A stretch of 64,000 nt of DNA, from NCBI RefSeq assembly GCF_000208745.1, contig NC_030851.1:34703706-34767705 (forward strand), read 5' to 3'. Positions 58,201 through 64,000 of this stretch are shown here, piece by piece. Below the pieces are notes generated by a model. The model was not told the origin of the DNA, did no database searches, and saw only the letters and a list, made by a program, of their open reading frames with translations. The stretch is from Theobroma cacao. Lineage: Eukaryota > Streptophyta > Magnoliopsida > Malvales > Malvaceae. Numbering within the stretch: position 1 is the first letter of the stretch; each line of letters opens with the position of its first letter. Made by a program: the position numbers and the translations under genes.

Positions 58201-61200
58201 ATGTCAGTTGGTCTCTGAGCTTAAAGATCCAAAGGTTGTTCCCATAATTCTGGTTAACAATGGTGTCAAATGCAGAATTGAATTCAAAGTTTGAGGCTTT
58301 TGAACAAGGTCATGAAGAAACCAAGAAGATTATGTCAGAATTGAGAGGAGATATGGGTTCACTAGAAACAAGATTACTGTCCAACTTTGAAGAGGTGTTT
58401 AAAAAATTTTATACCAGGGGCAAACAATTTGCTGAGGTAGCAACTACTCAAGCAATTCCTCAAAGGCAAAACTATGAGTTGCACTAGGTCAAAAGTGGTT
58501 AAAAGAGGATGGCAATAAGTGCAAGATGCAAGTGATATAGCAAAGGAAATTAAGATTGATGTTCCAGATTTTGAAGGAAAGTTGATCCTATAGTATTTCA
58601 GATTGGCTCTCCTCTACTGAGGAGTACATTGATTTGTATGACATGTCGAATGCTTGAAGGGTTAGATTTGCAAAGATGAAGCTGGTTGGGCTAAGCCAAA
58701 ATATGGTGGCATGGTGTTGAGAGAGAAACATAGCTAGGTTGGGGCAGCCACAAATGAGTCCATGGAATGATATGAAAGCCAAATTTAGAGAAAGGTTTAT
58801 GCCACCTAATTATCTGGACAAGAAGCATGACAAAGCCCTTACTTTTAAGCAAGGTAGCATGCTAGTGGCAGAATAAATGCATAGATTTGATGAGTTAATG
58901 ATTAGAAGTCAATTTGAGGAAGATGCTAACCTAGCAGCAGCCTATTTGAAGGCTGGTTTGAGGGCTGAAATCAAAGAGAATTACTAAGACGGCCTACTTA
59001 AAATAAAGGATGAATTACAAAAAAATCTGACTTCATGGTCTCAATCTTGTTCTTCTAACTTGTTGACAAGTATTTTCAAGCTAAAGATGAGTTTTAAGAT
59101 AAGATCAGCAATGATAAATTTATTGTTAAGGAGATTCAAGGTCGGAGAGTTAAACCACACTTCCAGTGGTTGTTGACATTCTTGAGGAAGAAAAGGAGAA
59201 TGCCATTGTAACATTAGACCTCAAGAAACCAGAGGTGCAACCTGATCAGCCACTTGAAGATTTTGATGCACAATCAACTTTTTAAAACAAAAGATGTTGA
59301 GATTAAACAAGTTGTACTTAAAATTTTGAGTTGGCAAAGGGAGTGTTTGTTGAAGTGCTTCAAAACAAAAGATGTTGAGATTAAACAAGTTGTACTTAAA
59401 ATTTTGAGTTAGCAAAAGGAGAGTTTGTTGAAGTTCTGCCTTGTGAAGCCCTTTCCTTTGATGATATTCTTCCAGTTCTAGATATCAAGCTCATGACTAT
59501 CACAACAGTTGAGGAATTTGAAGAAAAATTTCCCATTGACTTTATTATTTGAGGTGTGCTCAAGAATGATTCGCAAGTAGCTTTGTTGAGGATTTGTGAC
59601 CCACAAGTAAACTTTATTGTTGGCAATGCTCTTCACGGATTTTGCAATAAATTTTACGTCAACAATTCAAAACTCTGAGGTTGAGATTTCTCCAACAAAG
59701 GGAGAATGATGAAGAATGTAAAGATGCTAATTGAGTGATTGGCTTATAAAAGATTTTATTTTGCTACTGTGTTGTAGTTATGGGGCTTCTTTGTAATATT
59801 TTATCGATCTAGGTTATACTTGGTATTTTAAGTCAAGTTTATTAGTTTTTGTCAAGAGCCTTACGTATTTTCTTTAAATTCCTACTTGAAATATGAGTTC
59901 TAGTTCTTTCAGGATTAGGAGCCTAGATGAATATCAGTGTACTTTCTTTTGGAAGACCATTATTATGAGATTAGTATGAGAAAGTTTAAGCATTATTACC
60001 ATTGAGATTGTGTGATGCAATCAACCTTAGTTGTGACTCCTAAGGAACCCTAGGCGTGATGCTTAGGTTTTCTTTCTGTGTGATGCAATCAAGGAACCCT
60101 AGGCTAGTGTTCCCTATTTTCTTAAGGATTTCAGGATATTGTTATCATAAACCCTTCCCCTCCAAGCTGTTTTACATCATTCCAGTTGCAGTTAAAGTTG
60201 TTAGTACGAAAATTAAATATAAGTAGCACTGGTAATATCATTATTTTTTTAATTATTTTTATGAATTTTGTAGAGTTGGAATGTACACATGTTAGTTAAC
60301 TGTTTTTTTTAGGCAATGTATTTAGATTTACCACTTATTTAGCGTTGTTCTGGTAACTAAACGCTTTATAAAATATTGCATTCCTTTTGACACAAATCTT
60401 TTTGACTCTTGTTTTCAGTTGTTGAAAAGTATGTCTTGTTAATTTTATTTTGGTTCTTTGACTTGTTTGGCAGCACAGATAAATACCAAACTTTGTGATA
60501 AGTTTTCTGTGGGTCACTATCCTATGCTGTTTTGGGCTCCTCCTACAAAGTTTGTATCTGCTGGCTGGGAACCCAATCAAGCGAAAAGTGAAATACGTTT
60601 AATTGATGATGGACGGACAGCGGAGCGCTTGCTTAATTGGATCAATAAGCAAATAGGCAGGTATGAGGTATCTTCATCCATCACTTATTTAATATCAGCA
60701 TCTTTATAATCAGAACAGGTGCACTCTTGAAATTATTATGAAATCATAAAGTAAAGGCAATCATGGGGGCTTTACTATCCATTATTCTGAAAGAGGCTAA
60801 GTTTTTACCGAAAATTGTTCTTCTGTACTTGTATATTTGGGAATCGCTCAATAATCAGTTTGTTGAGTTGGCAAATTAACACAATCTAGGAGCAAATTAG
60901 GGAGCTCGTTCTTGTAAGGGATTTATCTGATACTGGCCTGAGCTTAGCCCATTTTCTAGGTTTGTGCCTATCATAAGTTAGGAAAACTAAATGGTTGCCA
61001 TCTTTATTGGTAAATAAAATACTAGCTCCAATGTAAACTGCTTAATGTTTGGTAAAAAGCATGTTAATTATATAGTAATCTTGTAATTATTGACACCACA
61101 TGCAGGAATATATTTTGATAGTTAATAGAATGCAAGATTAAATGATGCAGGAGCATTTAGAATTCTATTTTATTTAATTTAGTTTTTTTAATTTTAATTG

Positions 61201-63437
61201 ATTTAGGATTTTATTTTCTTTATTTTATTAGGATTTTTAGTACTTTAAGGATTATTATTTGATTAGACTAGTCATGTTCTATTTAGGAATAGAACACCTA
61301 TTTTATTTAAATCTCTTGTTAACTACTCCAGTTGTATTAGGCAACTTGAAGTAGAGTTTTATTAGGATGTGGACCTATAACACTATAAATAGGGCCCTTA
61401 GGCTTAGTTATTCAAGTTGAGAATAAATAAAGAATATTTTTTTTAAGTAGGTGTGCTCATTTCTCTAGACTCTTTTCAAAAGAGCAAGAGGTTCTAGTGT
61501 GGTCAACCAAAGTGGGCATTTGGCTATTTTTCACCTTAGTAGGGTTTTCTAACCTTGCCAAGATTGGTGATTTACTTTAGTGGGTTTTCTAACCTCAACA
61601 CGATTGGTGTTTTTCACAATGCCCAGGTGTCTTCACAACACCCCTGCGCCATTAAATCAAATGCATCTTAGTATGTATTCTTCAGATTCAGTGGCAGCTT
61701 ATGCTTAGGTGCATAGAACTATGTGCCCATATTATCACAAATCCTTGATACAGACTATGATTGAATAGTTTAATGCATGCCAGAAGTTTAATTTATGCTA
61801 AAGTGTGTCTGAGTAGGAAAGCCAGCAAGTTCGGTTTCTATAGTGTTTGGTTTTGTAACACATAACTTGACTCAAGTCTGCACTTGATTTCTGAAAAATT
61901 AAGAATTATAATTTATGGAAAAAATGCAAAATAATAGTTGGAGGTTTCCTTTGTCACACCTGATGGTATCAATCATTTGGTTAGTACTAGGAAACAGTTT
62001 GTTTTATTTTATTTACTGTTTTGGTGATTAAACAAAGAGAGGAAGGGGGGGGGGGGGGACTTAGACCTTTCGAAGGTAGGGTACTGCAACCATCGGCCCT
62101 GGGGAAGTTTTGGAGTATAAGAAAATCTGCTTCTATTCTCACATATATTTCTAAAAAGTGCTTGATTGATCTTATACTGTTAAGTAAATGCTAAAGATTT
62201 GCACTTATCTATAAAAGTTTGACCATTAGCTCTAGTTCTGATTTGATTTCTACTGCTTTATTCTTCAGCTCTTATGGCTTAGATGATGAGAAATTTGAAA
62301 ACGAGCATCCTCCGTCAAATATATCGGACCCTGGACAGGTCTTTTTTTGCATTTCCAATTTTCTTCGACGAAAATGCATGTTTGAGGTTATTCCATTTGC
62401 TTAGGATTTTAACTTCTTTTTTATTGGGCTTGTGGAAGATTGCTCGAGCCATATATGATGTGGAGGAGGCTACCACAACTGCCTTTGACATCATTTTAGT
62501 ACACAAGGTGGGCATTTCTCTATCTTGTGTGAAATTTCCTGTCTCGTGTGCGTGTTTGTGTGTGTTTATGTATATGTATATGAGGCTGGGAATATTTTGT
62601 CTTCTAAAGTTCCTTAAAATAATGTCCCGTAGATGATTAAATCGGAAACTCGAGCTTCACTCATAAAATACCTTCAGCTTTTAGTGGCTCATCATCCTTC
62701 CAGGAGGTAAAGATCCTACTTTTTTGTATGTACCTTCGCTTGACCTTATATGGTGCTTCCTTCATTGCGTTACTAGAATATGTGTATTAGGTGTCGCAAG
62801 GGAAGTGCAGAAGTACTTGTAAACTTCGATGACTTGTGCCCACCAGATATGTGGTCATCTGATAGACATGAAGTTGCCACCAATAATGTGAAAGGGGTGC
62901 CAAGCAATTTCCAGATTTGTGGGAAGGAAGTTCCCCGTGGATATTGGGTAGGTACTAAAAGGCAAATTTGGTTTGTTATTTTCTTTCCTTGCATATATTT
63001 GAAATTGTTGATATTATGTACACCATCTAGGCAGGGTTAAATGCATTTTATTTGCTTTAGATACAATAATATTTTGGCTGATGTGGGAAATAGTGAACTA
63101 GCTTGCATGACCTAAAATGCTCTGATATTACAATTCATGGTTTTATTAGCAATAAGTAGTTACTACACCTATTTCATGTGTGATCCATTCCCTCTCCATT
63201 TATCTACTATCATGACTGATATTTTTCAGCTGTGAGATTGGCACTTGCTTTGCTTCCTTTTAGTTTAAGCTCAATAAAATATTTATTCCTTTTTTTGTTT
63301 AAGATGAAATGTATTCTTTTCATAATACTATATTGAGTGTCTTTTTCTAATGGTTGCTTATATGCCATTTGGATTTTTTTTTTCATTTTTTTGCAGATGT
63401 TTTGTCGTGGCAGCAAGAATTATACCAGGGGCTTTAG
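55294..63437 (+). CDS. QSOX: Quiescin sulfhydryl oxidase (QSOX), partial: 3' end beyond the window
   Basis: Nine exons are visible: 55294-55517, 57048-57072, 57156-57248, 60479-60660, 62269-62338, 62439-62507, 62633-62706, 62791-62947, 63397-63437 (311 codons plus two bases). All junctions are GT-AG and keep frame. A signal peptide (about 1-22) leads to a thioredoxin domain with the active site WCPAC (Cys76, Cys79), split between exons 1 and 2, and the cis-proline in VGHYP (about 129). The remaining part covers the helical middle domain (IARAIYDVEEATTTAFD) and reaches MFCRGSKNYTRGFR, the start of the Erv/ALR flavin domain. QSOX enzymes oxidise thiols to disulfides in secreted proteins, passing electrons to O2 to give H2O2. 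The Erv CxxC and FAD site lie outside the window. Confidence 0.95.
55518..57047 (+). other. QSOX intron 1
   Basis: GT-AG intron of 1530 nt dividing the codon for the tryptophan of the WCPAC active site. No nested feature is recognised. Confidence 0.85.
57860..60179 (+). mobile_element. Ty3/gypsy relic in QSOX intron 3
   Basis: It lies within the 3.2-kb third intron (57249-60478). A right LTR (59707-60179, TGATGAAG...CATCA) follows a purine tract CAACAAAGGGAGAA. A decayed left LTR is recognisable from about 57860 to 58199 by shared TGTCAAGAGC and CTCCAAGCTGTT blocks. Between them is a Gag region (58260-59100) with the retrotransposon Gag motif WNDMKAKFRERFMPPNYLD and a coiled-coil-like start; protease and polymerase are missing. 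Several stops. The insertion left the QSOX splice sites intact. Confidence 0.75.
59284..59439. repeat. 78-bp tandem duplication in the gypsy relic
   Basis: Two copies beginning AAAACAAAAGATGTTGAG at 59284 and 59362, offset 78 nt (26 codons), nearly identical. The duplication happened after or late in the life of the element. Confidence 0.9.
61143..61651 (+). mobile_element. Solo LTR with 5-bp target duplication in QSOX intron 4
   Basis: This 509-bp unit begins TGATGCAGGAGC and ends CTGCGCCA, flanked by the perfect 5-bp direct repeat TTAAA (61138-61142 and 61652-61656). Inside are a TATA box TATAAATA (61384-61391) and a polyadenylation-type AATAAA (61424-61429), 40 nt apart, as in LTR promoters. 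No internal domain is present: the product of LTR-LTR recombination. It is in the same orientation as QSOX. Confidence 0.82.
62045..62058. repeat. Poly-G tract of 14
   Basis: Homopolymer run in QSOX intron 4, the second long G run in the window; length is uncertain for technical reasons. Confidence 0.85.
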
Positions 63438-64000
63438 GTAATGATTTAAAGTTCCTTAATTTTTAATTCATGCATTTTCAAAGAAATCATCATCTTTTCC
63501 AATCTGAGGTTCCACTCACTCTCTTTAGACGTTGCTTTTGGTATTAAAATATTTTACTTCTCTATGAACCCATAAAGTTGTAGCATTCTTCTTGTAGGGT
63601 CTTTGCATAGGATTCTTCCTGTATGGATAGGAAATAGGTAGGATAGTGGAGTAGGCTTTTATAGATGTGAGTGCAATTATTATAGCGTATGTGCTTTCGT
63701 TCATGTTTACATCTTGACATACCATGGTGAACATAAGACACCTAGCAAGCACAGACACGGACATGCAATATGGGAATGACATGACATGGAAACGGCTACA
63801 TGGCAATTTCTAGAAAACTAGGACAGTTATGGCAGGATGTGACAATAAAAGATTCTTTTTTAATATTTTTTTCCATGTAAAAATACTAACATCCATCCTT
63901 TTCCTTTTTAAGTTAAACTTTTATAAAGACCCCAATTAAAATTCTAAGAAAAAGCTCCAAATCAAAAATTAGGCTTATGTTCACACTACATAAGTAAATA
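63438..64000 (+). other. QSOX intron 9 (incomplete)
   Basis: It begins GTAATG after exon 9 and runs off the window. I searched it for the next Erv/ALR exon and found none, so the gene continues to the right. Confidence 0.75.

Noticed and set aside
58260..58487. Stand-alone host gene in the QSOX intron
   Set aside because: It is the start of the Gag region of the gypsy relic; downstream frames carry the Gag motif and LTR traces.

Overview
The window looks like nuclear DNA of a flowering plant, most likely a eudicot. It is AT-rich, its genes have GT-AG introns with plant-sized exons, and it carries plant-specific families (LRR-RLK subfamily III, EIX-type receptor-like proteins, a PADRE/DUF4228 protein, an At3g27210-like protein) plus plant LTR retrotransposons and MITEs. 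I cannot fix the species from sequence alone.

Layout. 2221-6311 (+): two-exon LRR receptor-like kinase close to Arabidopsis At1g67510, with atypical catalytic motifs. 7687-10056 (+): four-exon KISH/TMEM167 gene whose first coding exon is only the ATG. 10690-10995 (-): small single-exon plant protein of unknown role, convergent with KISH. 14580-17238 (+): three-exon At3g27210-like protein with an acylation-type N terminus. 18069-37353: receptor-like-protein (RLP) cluster, all on the minus strand, with two intact EIX-type RLP genes (18069-21194 and 34399-37353), one full-length pseudogene (28112-31124) and one 3' relic (27309-27632). 40437-40970 (-): DUF4228/PADRE protein. 46410-52395 (-): a bounded Ty1/copia element with two LTRs and a perfect 5-bp target duplication. 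55294 to beyond the right edge (+): quiescin sulfhydryl oxidase (QSOX), nine exons visible, ending before most of the Erv/ALR domain.

The RLP cluster is the accessory part. The 7 kb between the first RLP and the pseudogene is filled with mobile DNA: a Mutator-type MITE with 9-bp duplications, a copia relic split by a hAT-type insertion, and a 2.1 kb tandem array of about 12 units. One intact RLP carries a 228-bp in-frame internal duplication that added 76 residues of LRR. Together these show gene birth, repeat expansion and gene death at one immune-receptor locus. QSOX introns also took up transposons (a Ty3/gypsy relic and a solo LTR with a 5-bp duplication) without touching the splice sites.

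The genes do not form a pathway: KISH and QSOX are secretory-pathway housekeeping genes, and the RLK, RLPs and PADRE protein belong to surface-signalling or stress families. I found no tRNA, rRNA or CRISPR array and no clearly undescribed system. The most distinctive items are the tandem array, the nested elements with resolvable target duplications and the RLP internal duplication.
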